From assembly GCA_002401495.1 (NCBI GenBank), contig NVTG01000030.1, positions 1 through 13,115 on the forward strand: a stretch of DNA of 13,115 bases. The letters are read 5' to 3'. A model generated the notes under the pieces. It was not told where the DNA came from. It was given only the letters and a program-made list of their open reading frames with translations, and searched no databases. Source of the stretch: Candidatus Kaiserbacteria bacterium. GTDB taxonomy: Bacteria; Patescibacteria; Paceibacteria; UBA9973; UBA2100. The position numbers and the translations under genes were made by a program. Shown here one piece after another: positions 6,798-13,115 of the stretch (positions are counted from its first letter, which is position 1; every line of letters starts with the position of its first letter).

Positions 6798-7535
6798 ATG
6801 AAAACAACACTTAAAAGAGTATTAACTGACACTAATACAAAAGGATATTACTTAGTGAGTGATGTCCTTGCGTTCTTTACTATTCTTTCTATTACAAGTT
6901 TAGTTTTAGAAACAGTACCTTCTCTTTCTTCGTACAAAGTGTTATTTGATACTATCGAATGGGTATCAGTAGCAGTTTTTACATTTGAATACATCGCTCG
7001 CATCATAGTTACAAGACCTGTCTCTTCTTATATATTTAGTTTCTTTGGGTTGGTAGACTTGATTGCAATCGTTCCAACCTATCTGGGTCTAGGTAACCTT
7101 ACTTTCTTAAAGTCTGCTCGCACGATACGACTAATCAGACTGCTTAGAATGGTGCGTCTGGCGAAAATGAAACGGCTCTCGGTGCGAGATGTGGAAGAGA
7201 AAATGAGTTTCTTTGCAGTTAATGTTGCTATATTCATCGCAGTGTTAGTTAGTTCTATGTTACTTATAGGTACACTAATTTATATATTTGAAGACACTAC
7301 GTTTACCAGTATTCCATATGGAATGTTGTGGAGCTTTAAAATTTTTCTTATAGGAATACCAATTGAGTACCCGTCTACAGCATTAGGGCAGGCAGTACAT
7401 ATGTTCGGCCGGTTAGTTGGGCTAATTGTCTTCGGTGTATTGATAGGAGTGGTAGGGAATATTTTTAAAGACCTCCTTTTTTCTGGTAAAGATAAGACAG
7501 CTCTTCCAACTGGTGAAGTTACATCTAACGATTAA
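6798..7535 (+). CDS. Voltage-gated-type ion channel with a non-canonical selectivity filter
   Basis: A 245-residue inner-membrane protein with the six-helix plan of the Ion_trans family. S1 is about 19-41, S2 about 50-72, S3 about 79-95, S4 about 102-126, S5 about 137-163, the pore helix about 171-184 and S6 about 197-222. S4 carries a classic ladder with a basic residue at every third position (R108, R111, R114, R117, R120, K123, R126). The pore region begins like a K channel (SIPYGMLWS) and continues into EYPSTALG, but the filter reads LIGIPIEYP where potassium channels have TVGYGD followed by xYP. Ion selectivity therefore cannot be inferred, and it may not conduct potassium. It lies 5 bases after pilB and 2 bases before pilC, so it is translated from the pilus transcript. 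A role in coupling membrane potential to pilus assembly is only a guess. Confidence 0.85.
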   Translation: MKTTLKRVLTDTNTKGYYLVSDVLAFFTILSITSLVLETVPSLSSYKVLFDTIEWVSVAVFTFEYIARIIVTRPVSSYIFSFFGLVDLIAIVPTYLGLGNLTFLKSARTIRLIRLLRMVRLAKMKRLSVRDVEEKMSFFAVNVAIFIAVLVSSMLLIGTLIYIFEDTTFTSIPYGMLWSFKIFLIGIPIEYPSTALGQAVHMFGRLVGLIVFGVLIGVVGNIFKDLLFSGKDKTALPTGEVTSND

Positions 7536-7537
7536 TT

Positions 7538-8746
7538 ATGAAGTTTTCATATAAAGCAGAACGCGATAACCAAACATACTCTGGGACAATGGAGGCGAGT
7601 GATCGCTTCGAGGTGTATAAGCAAGTGCGAGCCGAAGGTGGGGTAATAATTTCAGTAACCTCTGATTCCAAAAAGAAATGGAGTCTACGATATTGGAACA
7701 CTCGACTATCAACCGTAAAAGAGCACGACAAAATTGTCTTAGCTTCTAACTTAGCGGCCATGCTTGGTGCAGGACTTCCAATTTCTCGAGCACTCTCAGT
7801 TGTTGAACGGCAAGCAAAAAATCCTAAATTAAAAGGCATAATACTTGAAATTAGAGGAGATATTCAAAAAGGTGGAACCTTTCATGAGTCATTAGCAAAG
7901 TTTCCTGGAGTGTTTTCTAAATTATTCGCTGCGATGGTGCGAGCAGGGGAGGAATCCGGAACACTTCATGAAGCGTTAACTAGTGTTGCAGAACAATTAG
8001 AGCAATCATATCAACTTAAGAAAAAGATTAAGGGAGCTTTAATTTATCCTACTATTATTCTAGTAGCGATAGTTGGAATTGGCTTTTTAATGATGACAAA
8101 GGTGGTGCCAACTCTTGCAAAGACCTTTAAAGAGGTGGGAGCAGAGCTACCAGCTTCAACTCAGGCGATAATAAACCTCAGTGACTTCTTGGTTGATAAC
8201 ACTTTAGCTGCTGTTGTTATGATTGTTCTATTCGTAGTTTCAATATATTCAATATTACGAACAGAAGTAGGTCAACGAGTAAGGGATAAAATACTTCTTT
8301 ATACTCCTTTAATATCCGATCTAGTTAAGGAGATAAATTCAGCGAGAACTGCGAGAACTTTTGCATCATTACTCAAAGCTGGAGTTGATATTGTAACTGC
8401 ACTAAAAATTACAGGAGAAGTTGTACAAAATCATTACCACAAGGATGTTTTAAAGTTGGCAGAAAAAAGAGTTCAAAAAGGAGAGTCGCTTTCTAAGGTG
8501 TTTATGGAAAATGAGAATCTGTACCCACCATTGATGGGTGAGATGATATCAGTTGGAGAAGAAACAGGGTCTCTTGGCGAAATGCTTTTACGCGTTGCCG
8601 ATTTCTACGAAGGAGAAGTTTCTCAAAAGACAAAAGACATGTCTACAATTATTGAACCATTCCTTATGCTTATAATTGGTGCAGCCGTTGGATTCTTTGC
8701 GATTGCCATGGTTGGTCCTATCTACTCATTGTCTGAGGCGTTCTAA
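7538..8746 (+). CDS. pilC: Type IV pilus inner-membrane platform protein PilC (GspF family)
   Basis: Polytopic membrane protein that forms the platform on which PilB acts to insert pilin subunits. It has 402 residues, the usual size. It starts with the short beta-rich segment typical of the family (MKFSYKAERDNQTYSGTMEA) and has two T2SSF domains. The first is about 66-190, with LAAMLGAGLPISRAL and FAAMVRAGEESGTL. The second is about 268-393, with FASLLKAGVDIVTAL and EMISVGEETGSLGEML. Membrane segments lie near 168-188, 222-241 and 371-393. The start is 2 bases after the channel gene, with no ribosome binding site, which suggests translation coupled to the upstream gene. The identity is secure; whether the machine is a true pilus or a pseudopilus depends on genes outside the window. 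Confidence 0.95.
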   Translation: MKFSYKAERDNQTYSGTMEASDRFEVYKQVRAEGGVIISVTSDSKKKWSLRYWNTRLSTVKEHDKIVLASNLAAMLGAGLPISRALSVVERQAKNPKLKGIILEIRGDIQKGGTFHESLAKFPGVFSKLFAAMVRAGEESGTLHEALTSVAEQLEQSYQLKKKIKGALIYPTIILVAIVGIGFLMMTKVVPTLAKTFKEVGAELPASTQAIINLSDFLVDNTLAAVVMIVLFVVSIYSILRTEVGQRVRDKILLYTPLISDLVKEINSARTARTFASLLKAGVDIVTALKITGEVVQNHYHKDVLKLAEKRVQKGESLSKVFMENENLYPPLMGEMISVGEETGSLGEMLLRVADFYEGEVSQKTKDMSTIIEPFLMLIIGAAVGFFAIAMVGPIYSLSEAF

Positions 8747-8751
8747 CTCAG

Positions 8752-8760
8752 TGCTACAAT
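8752..8760 (+). promoter_or_regulatory. Internal extended -10 promoter before the pseudopilin genes
   Basis: TGC followed by TACAAT lies 6 bases before the ATG of the PilV-like gene, in the 20-base gap after pilC. The spacing fits a leaderless transcript. It would allow the three prepilin genes to be expressed separately from pilB and pilC. Confidence 0.55.
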
Positions 8761-8766
8761 ATATAA

Positions 8767-9303
8767 ATGAATAAAGTTCTTTCTCAAAGAGGAATAGGTT
8801 TAATTGAAGTTGTAGTTGGAACTGCACTCCTTACCACAATTTTTGTGGGATTCTTTGGAGTTCTTCAACTAGGAACACGACTAGCAACAAGCAATAAGGC
8901 CCGAACAGGAGCTCTCTCATTGGCAGTTGAGAGAATGGAGTTTGTTCGCAGTCTTGAATACAACGATATAGGAACTACTGATAGCGGGGATGGAAATAAC
9001 GGACATGGAAATGAACCCGATGGATATGATATTGGAAACCCAGGTCACGGTGGAGGAGTAACTAGTGATTATGATTTGTTTTCAACTCACTTTGAAACAA
9101 TTACATTAAATGGAATCGAATATACTCGGCGTACCTTAGTTGCCTTTATTGATGACGAGGCAGATGGAACAAGTGGACAAGACGAAAACCATAAAAGAGA
9201 CGATTATAAGGTAATAAAAGTTCATGTTCTTTGGATTGGTCCAACGGGCGAGCGAGAGGTAACAATAGTAAGTAATGCAACTGCTTTAGAAATTGAAGAT
9301 TAG
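8767..9303 (+). CDS. Prepilin-like minor subunit (PilV/GspI type)
   Basis: A 178-residue prepilin. It has a short basic leader, then a class III signal peptide: cleavage is expected after G9 in QRGIGLIEVVVGTALL, leaving E14 at position +5. A hydrophobic helix follows to about residue 35. The pattern SLAVERMEFVRSLEYNDIGT at 51-70 is common in PilV-like minor pilins (AxERxExxRSLxYxxIG). Residues 70-100 form a loop rich in Gly, Asn, Asp and His that has no counterpart in short PilV proteins. The globular C-terminus is beta-rich and ends in NATALEIED. It opens the prepilin part of the operon, 20 bases after pilC with its own -10 box, and one base before the next gene. Likely a minor, tip-located subunit; the exact subfamily name is uncertain. 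Confidence 0.85.
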   Translation: MNKVLSQRGIGLIEVVVGTALLTTIFVGFFGVLQLGTRLATSNKARTGALSLAVERMEFVRSLEYNDIGTTDSGDGNNGHGNEPDGYDIGNPGHGGGVTSDYDLFSTHFETITLNGIEYTRRTLVAFIDDEADGTSGQDENHKRDDYKVIKVHVLWIGPTGEREVTIVSNATALEIED

Positions 9304-9304
9304 T

Positions 9305-9886
9305 ATGAAAAATCGAGGAATATCATTAATTGAAACACTTGTCCTTATCGCCGTATTTACTTTGATAATTATGGCTATAGTTAGTTCACTACGTTTTGTT
9401 TATCGTGGACAACGGTTTGCTTTTGAACAAGCGGACGCCACAAGAAGTGCTCGACAGGGAACAGAGCGTGTAGTTAAGGATTTAAGAGAAACATCATATG
9501 CCGATGACGGAGCGTATCCAATTGCGGCAATGGCAACGAGTAGCGTTACTTTTTTCAGCGATTACGATAATGATGGAAAAGTAGAGAGATTGAGATACTT
9601 TTTAGACGGTACTGATTTTAAAGAAGGGATTACAGAATCAGCAGGAGACCCTCCAGCATATTCAGTATCGGAAACAGTGAATGTTGTATCAGACAATGTT
9701 CGTAATGAAGCACTTTCTATTCCTTTGTTCACATTTTATGACAAATCAGGGACGCTAATGAGTGATTATACAGAAGTAGATGAATTAGCATTTGTAACAG
9801 TTCGTTTGGTAGTTAACTTACACCCAGAACGAAAGCCAGAAGATTTTGAAATACGAAGTAGCGCTGCATTAAGAAACATAGAATGA
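9305..9886 (+). CDS. Prepilin-like minor subunit (PulJ/GspJ type)
   Basis: A 193-residue prepilin. The signal MKNRG is cut before ISLIETLVLIAVFTLIIMAI, with Glu at +5, so it has an intact prepilin-peptidase site. The helix continues through the stretch rich in Arg and Gln (RFAFEQADATRSARQGTERV) seen in PulJ-like proteins. The C-terminal beta domain contains SVTFFSDYDNDGKVERLRYF (79-98), a pattern typical of this family, whose DYDNDG could bind calcium. I chose the ATG one base after the upstream stop; a TTG four codons earlier would overlap that gene and add an unusual leader. The stop overlaps the next start (ATGA), so the next gene is translationally coupled. Probably a minor subunit in the priming complex. 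Confidence 0.85.
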   Translation: MKNRGISLIETLVLIAVFTLIIMAIVSSLRFVYRGQRFAFEQADATRSARQGTERVVKDLRETSYADDGAYPIAAMATSSVTFFSDYDNDGKVERLRYFLDGTDFKEGITESAGDPPAYSVSETVNVVSDNVRNEALSIPLFTFYDKSGTLMSDYTEVDELAFVTVRLVVNLHPERKPEDFEIRSSAALRNIE

Positions 9887-11283
9887 AAAAACAAAGAGGG
9901 ATAACAATAGTATTGATTTTAGTTTTTGCCGGAGTCTTCGGACTCTCAGTTTCAGCTCTAATGGGTTTCATTTTTAGCCAAGCAAACCTTGGTGCAGCGA
10001 AAGCTGTCCGCGAACAGGCACTAGGAGTAGCAGAAGGTGGACTAGAATACTATCACTGGTTTTTAACGCACTATCCAACTGATGTTCAAGACGGGACAGG
10101 AAGTTCTGGTCCTTATGTTCATATATATAATGACCCTGAGGTGGGAGCCATAGGTTCATACTCACTAGATATAACAGGGAATCTGGCTTGCGGACAATTA
10201 CAATCAATAGATGTTGTATCCACTGGAGAGATTGATCTGGATACTCGTTTTAAAAGAACGGTATACGGAAGACACGCTAAACCAAGTGTTGCTGAGTATG
10301 CATATATCATAGGAACTGATGTTTGGGCAGGGGCGGATCGTAATATTACTGGTCCGTATCACTCAAATGGTGGAATACGAATGGATGGTACAAACAATTC
10401 CATAGTAACAAGTGCTCTTTCAAGTTGGACATGTACGGCATCCTTTGGTTGTTCTCCTGATCAAACACAAAATGGAGTCTTTGGAGCAGGTAGTGGAAGT
10501 ACTTTGTGGCAGTACCCGTCTTCGGAAATAGATTTTGATTCCATGACAACAGATTTTTCAGTTTTAAAAACTCACGCTCAAACAAGTGGTATATATTTAG
10601 CACCGTATGGGTCAGAGACAATTGATTACAGTGGTTATGACACAGCAGTCGACGGATATCACCTAATATTCAACAGCGATGGGACAGTAGATATATACCA
10701 AGTTACAGATACTGATGGATATTGGGGGTATTTAACAGGACCTGGATGGACTCCGGACTTCCATGTGATAAGTTCAGAGACTTTTATAGAACGTAGAACT
10801 ATTCCTTCTGATTGCTCTGTTATCTTCGTTGAAGACAAGGTTTGGATTGAGGGGGTGGTTAAGGGAAAGGTTACTGTAGTTGTGGCGGACACTATAAACG
10901 ACTACAATCCTGATGTAATTCTTAAGGACGACATAGACTATTCAACACAAGACGGTACAGATGGACTTACTATAATAAGTGAAAACGGAATATATATTCC
11001 ACCACAGTCTCCGGATGATCTTTCTTTGAAGGGTATCTTTGTAGCACAAGGTGATCGCTTTGGACGGCCATATTATTCAGGCGACACAAAAAGCCAACTA
11101 ACAATGCGAGGGTCCATCGTTTCAAAAGGACGTGTTGGAACCAGTTGGAGTTGTTCAGGATCATTTTGTTCAGGATATTCTAACCGTGATAACTCATACG
11201 ACAGATTGCAAACTACGAACCCACCACCATTTACTCCAAGTAGTACTACAACACCTAGGTACATTCTTTGGCAGGAGTTGTAG
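9883..11283 (+). CDS. Large PilX/GspK-like pilus subunit
   Basis: A 466-residue protein with a prepilin-type N-terminus: KKQRG, then ITIVLILVFAGVFGLSVSAL. Position +5 after the presumed cleavage is Val, not Glu. That is known for GspK/PilX-like tip subunits and not for ordinary pilins. EQALGVAEGGLEYYHWFL (45-62) is the AExGLEYYxW motif of PilX_N-like proteins. The rest is a long beta-rich, Gly/Ser/Thr/Asp-rich region. The stretches TDVWAGADRNITGPYHSNGG (145-164) and LKGIFVAQGDRFG...GSIVSKG (382-416) resemble the repetitive beta folds of DUF4900/bactofilin-like domains. Two similar Cys motifs occur, SWTCTASFGC (181-190) and SWSCSGSFC (421-429). The tail is Pro/Thr-rich and ends in RYILWQEL. 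It overlaps the upstream prepilin gene by 4 bases. A tip-complex role is inferred. Confidence 0.75.
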   Translation: MKKQRGITIVLILVFAGVFGLSVSALMGFIFSQANLGAAKAVREQALGVAEGGLEYYHWFLTHYPTDVQDGTGSSGPYVHIYNDPEVGAIGSYSLDITGNLACGQLQSIDVVSTGEIDLDTRFKRTVYGRHAKPSVAEYAYIIGTDVWAGADRNITGPYHSNGGIRMDGTNNSIVTSALSSWTCTASFGCSPDQTQNGVFGAGSGSTLWQYPSSEIDFDSMTTDFSVLKTHAQTSGIYLAPYGSETIDYSGYDTAVDGYHLIFNSDGTVDIYQVTDTDGYWGYLTGPGWTPDFHVISSETFIERRTIPSDCSVIFVEDKVWIEGVVKGKVTVVVADTINDYNPDVILKDDIDYSTQDGTDGLTIISENGIYIPPQSPDDLSLKGIFVAQGDRFGRPYYSGDTKSQLTMRGSIVSKGRVGTSWSCSGSFCSGYSNRDNSYDRLQTTNPPPFTPSSTTTPRYILWQEL

Positions 11284-11285
11284 CG

Positions 11286-11294
11286 TGGTACAAT
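11286..11294 (+). promoter_or_regulatory. Extended -10 promoter of tpiA-pgk
   Basis: TGG followed by TACAAT lies 7 bases before the tpiA ATG and starts 2 bases after the stop of the PilX-like gene. A TTGGCA (11268-11273) could serve as a -35 box with a short 15-base spacer. The spacing predicts a leaderless tpiA transcript and separates glycolytic from pilus expression. Confidence 0.6.
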
Positions 11295-11301
11295 CATTTC
11301 A

Positions 11302-12054
11302 ATGAAATCCGTTATCTGTAATTGGAAGATGAACCCACGAAACTTTGTTGAAGCCAAGAAACTTTTCGACGCAAGCAAGAAATTACTTTCCTCCACCCGC
11401 GGAGTTGAACTTGTTATCGCCCCCCCGATGCCTTTTTTGCAGGAACTAGCTAAAAGATATAAAGGAACGCGAATTGAATTCGCAGCGCAAGACATTTCAG
11501 AAGAAATCGAAGGTTCTCACACTGGAGATATTTCGGCGTATCAAGTTAAGTCGGCTGGTGCAACCCAGGTTATCTTAGGACACGCCGAACGACGTGCTCT
11601 TGGAGAGAGTGATGAGCTTGTTCGCGACAAAGTAGAAGTAGCACTCGGTGCAAGACTTGATGTAATTATTGCAGTTGGCGAGGGAGAAAGGGATGCCGCA
11701 GGAGAATACATTGTAAACGTACGAAGGCAGATAAATACTGCACTTGATCAGGTTCCTGAAGGGAAGTTTAAGAACGTAACGATAGCGTACGAGCCAATCT
11801 GGGCAATTGGGGCGCCGGAGGCACCTAATGCTAATGAGGTTCACCAAATGGTCCTGCTTGTTCGTAAGACTGTTGCTGACGAATATGGTTCCAAGGCAAT
11901 GAAAGATATAAGTATCGTCTACGGTGGTTCTGTTAACGACGAAAATGCATTTGAAATACTTGCTGTTCCTGGATTGGACGGAGTTTTGGTTGGAAGGGCA
12001 GGTTTAGATCCTAAAAAACTTGAAGTTATCATTAGAGCCGCCGCAAGCGCATGA
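11302..12054 (+). CDS. tpiA: Triose-phosphate isomerase
   Basis: Cytoplasmic (beta/alpha)8-barrel that interconverts dihydroxyacetone phosphate and glyceraldehyde 3-phosphate in glycolysis. It has 250 residues, the usual length. Catalytic residues are in place: K9 in CNWKMN, H94 in ILGHAERR and E164 in AYEPIWAIG. Phosphate-binding YGGSV lies at 207-211, and GVLVGRAGL at 227-235 stands where most enzymes have GxLVGGASL. The loop-4 Ser of the GHSERR signature is Ala here, and the GGASL motif reads GRAGL; both are mild departures. It has its own extended -10 box and no ribosome binding site. The stop overlaps the pgk start (ATGA), so the two lower-glycolysis genes are translated together. Identity is secure. 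Confidence 0.96.
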   Translation: MKSVICNWKMNPRNFVEAKKLFDASKKLLSSTRGVELVIAPPMPFLQELAKRYKGTRIEFAAQDISEEIEGSHTGDISAYQVKSAGATQVILGHAERRALGESDELVRDKVEVALGARLDVIIAVGEGERDAAGEYIVNVRRQINTALDQVPEGKFKNVTIAYEPIWAIGAPEAPNANEVHQMVLLVRKTVADEYGSKAMKDISIVYGGSVNDENAFEILAVPGLDGVLVGRAGLDPKKLEVIIRAAASA

Positions 12055-13115
12055 AATATATAGACGAAAGAAATGATTTAGAAGGGAAAGTGGTGTTAGT
12101 GCGCTCTGGTTTGAACGTTCCAGTGCAGAATGGTGCTGTTCAAAATGATTTTCGTATACGGAAAGCATTACCCACGCTAAAGTTTTTAATCGACCAAGGA
12201 GCGAAGATTGTTATAATTGCACACATTGGAAGAGACAAGGGAGATACGCTACATCCTGTTTCTGTTGAAATGGGAAAACACATCGATCTTTCCTTTATGA
12301 GAAGATCAGAATTAGATACAGAAAAAATGAATAACGGAGACGTTATTCTCTTAGAAAACCTACGACAAGACTATAGAGAAACACATAACCACGATTCGCT
12401 TTCAGAAGACTTCGCTTCCATGACAGATATTTTTGTTCAAGATGCGTTTGAGGTTTGTCACCGAGAGCACGCCAGCGTAGTTGGTATTCCTAAGTTTATG
12501 GAAAGTTATGGTGGACTTCTTCTTAAAGAAGAGGTGGAAACTCTTTCAAATGCCCTAACTCCAGAACACCCAGCACTGTTTATCCTTGGAGGAGCCAAGC
12601 TTGCGACAAAAAAACCTTTGGTTGAAAAGTTTTTGGAGATATATGATTCGATTTTCCTTGGAGGAACACTTCAAAACGAAATTCTAGCAGCCAAAGGATT
12701 CAATATTGGCAAGTCAGTAGTTGAAGATGGAGAGGTTGAGCAAAATATTCTAGAAAATCACAAGGTTCAAGACGTTATAGACGTATTGGTTGAAAGTTCA
12801 GAAGGGGTGGTGTCTACAGTTTCTGTTAATGAAGTTAAAGACGGCGACAGAATAGTTGATATGGGTTCAGGTACTACAGAAATTGTTTCAAAGAGTTTAA
12901 GTAGTTATAAAACTATACTTTGGAATGGCCCATTAGGCTGGTACGAGAGAGGGTTTGATGCAGCAACCGTTACTATTGCAAGAGCAATATCAAAAAGCGG
13001 AGCCAAAACTATAATTGGTGGAGGAGATACCGTAGCCGTAGTTCAAAAGGAAGGACTAGAAGGAGAATTTGATTTTGTTTCCACCGGAGGTGGCGCTATG
13101 TTGAAATTTTTACAA
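12051..13115 (+). CDS. pgk: Phosphoglycerate kinase, C-terminus cut by the window edge
   Basis: Transfers phosphate from 1,3-bisphosphoglycerate to ADP in glycolysis. 355 codons are visible and open to the right edge; the last motif is STGGGAMLKFLQ, so only about 20-40 residues should be missing. Family motifs in order are VRSGLNVP (17-24), NDFRIRKALPTL (32-43), AHIGRDKG (57-64), LLENLRQD (100-107), DAFEVCHREHAS (131-142), GGAKLATKKPL (180-190), LWNGPLGWYE (290-299) and IIGGGDTVAVV (321-331). Substrate-binding Arg and His residues (R35, H58, R61, R105, R138) are present. The Asp of the usual RxDxNVP is Gly (G20), GGAKxxDK reads GGAKxxTK, and the usual DIGPKT is DMGSGT. It overlaps tpiA by 4 bases. 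A clear but divergent PGK. Confidence 0.93.
   Translation, partial: MKYIDERNDLEGKVVLVRSGLNVPVQNGAVQNDFRIRKALPTLKFLIDQGAKIVIIAHIGRDKGDTLHPVSVEMGKHIDLSFMRRSELDTEKMNNGDVILLENLRQDYRETHNHDSLSEDFASMTDIFVQDAFEVCHREHASVVGIPKFMESYGGLLLKEEVETLSNALTPEHPALFILGGAKLATKKPLVEKFLEIYDSIFLGGTLQNEILAAKGFNIGKSVVEDGEVEQNILENHKVQDVIDVLVESSEGVVSTVSVNEVKDGDRIVDMGSGTTEIVSKSLSSYKTILWNGPLGWYERGFDAATVTIARAISKSGAKTIIGGGDTVAVVQKEGLEGEFDFVSTGGGAMLKFLQ

Noticed and set aside
9293..9304. TTG start for the PulJ-like prepilin
   Set aside because: It would overlap the previous gene, whereas the ATG at 9305 gives the normal short prepilin leader MKNRG.
1..13115. CRISPR arrays, insertion sequences, tRNA or rRNA genes, integrase or attachment sites
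   Set aside because: No direct repeat arrays, transposase or integrase motifs, or tRNA/rRNA signatures were seen on either strand.

Overview
The window looks like a chromosomal segment of a bacterium from the Candidate Phyla Radiation (Patescibacteria), possibly a Parcubacteria-type lineage. This is an inference from the small AT-rich genes, the near absence of Shine-Dalgarno sequences, the Glu-rich NusA tail, a compact type IV pilus cluster with a large PilX/GspK-like protein, and a tpiA-pgk pair. TGA acts as a stop (tpiA and the second pseudopilin end in TGA), so the recoded Gracilibacteria/Absconditabacteria type is unlikely. No mobile element, CRISPR array or tRNA gene was seen.

Left part, minus strand (about 1-4750): read in transcription order, nusA is followed by a strong intrinsic terminator. 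Next come a family II (DHH, Mn-dependent) inorganic pyrophosphatase, ppaC, and an unusual fusion of an ArsP/DUF318-type permease to a six-repeat FG-GAP/VCBS Ca-binding propeller. The last gene appears disrupted, or frameshifted, at a 7-A run close to the window edge.

Middle (4708-5046): the only stretch over 300 bases without a gene. It is locally GC-rich and can fold into a long rod closed by pairing of distant segments. It ends in an intrinsic terminator on the minus strand, only about 20 nt before the nusA start. I read it as a structured RNA of about 230 nt on the minus strand, either a free-standing small RNA or an attenuator-type leader of nusA. I could not assign it to a family.

Right part, plus strand (5030-13115): a type IV pilus operon, pilB - voltage-gated-type ion channel - pilC - three prepilin-like genes (PilV-like, PulJ-like, PilX/GspK-like), with gaps of 1-20 bases or 4-base overlaps. 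It is followed by tpiA and pgk (pgk runs off the right edge). Extended -10 boxes (TGnTAnAnT) lie 6-11 bases before the ATG of pilB, the PilV-like gene and tpiA, which suggests leaderless or almost leaderless transcripts.

How the genes fit together: PilB (ATPase) and PilC (platform) would drive assembly of a pilus or pseudopilus whose minor subunits are encoded directly downstream. The major pilin, prepilin peptidase, PilT and PilMNO are not in this window. The channel gene inside the operon has a full S4 voltage-sensor arginine ladder but no GYGD potassium filter. The most interesting points are this channel, the unidentified RNA before nusA, the permease-propeller fusion, and several substitutions in otherwise conserved proteins (PilB zinc site, PGK Asp, PilX-like Glu5).
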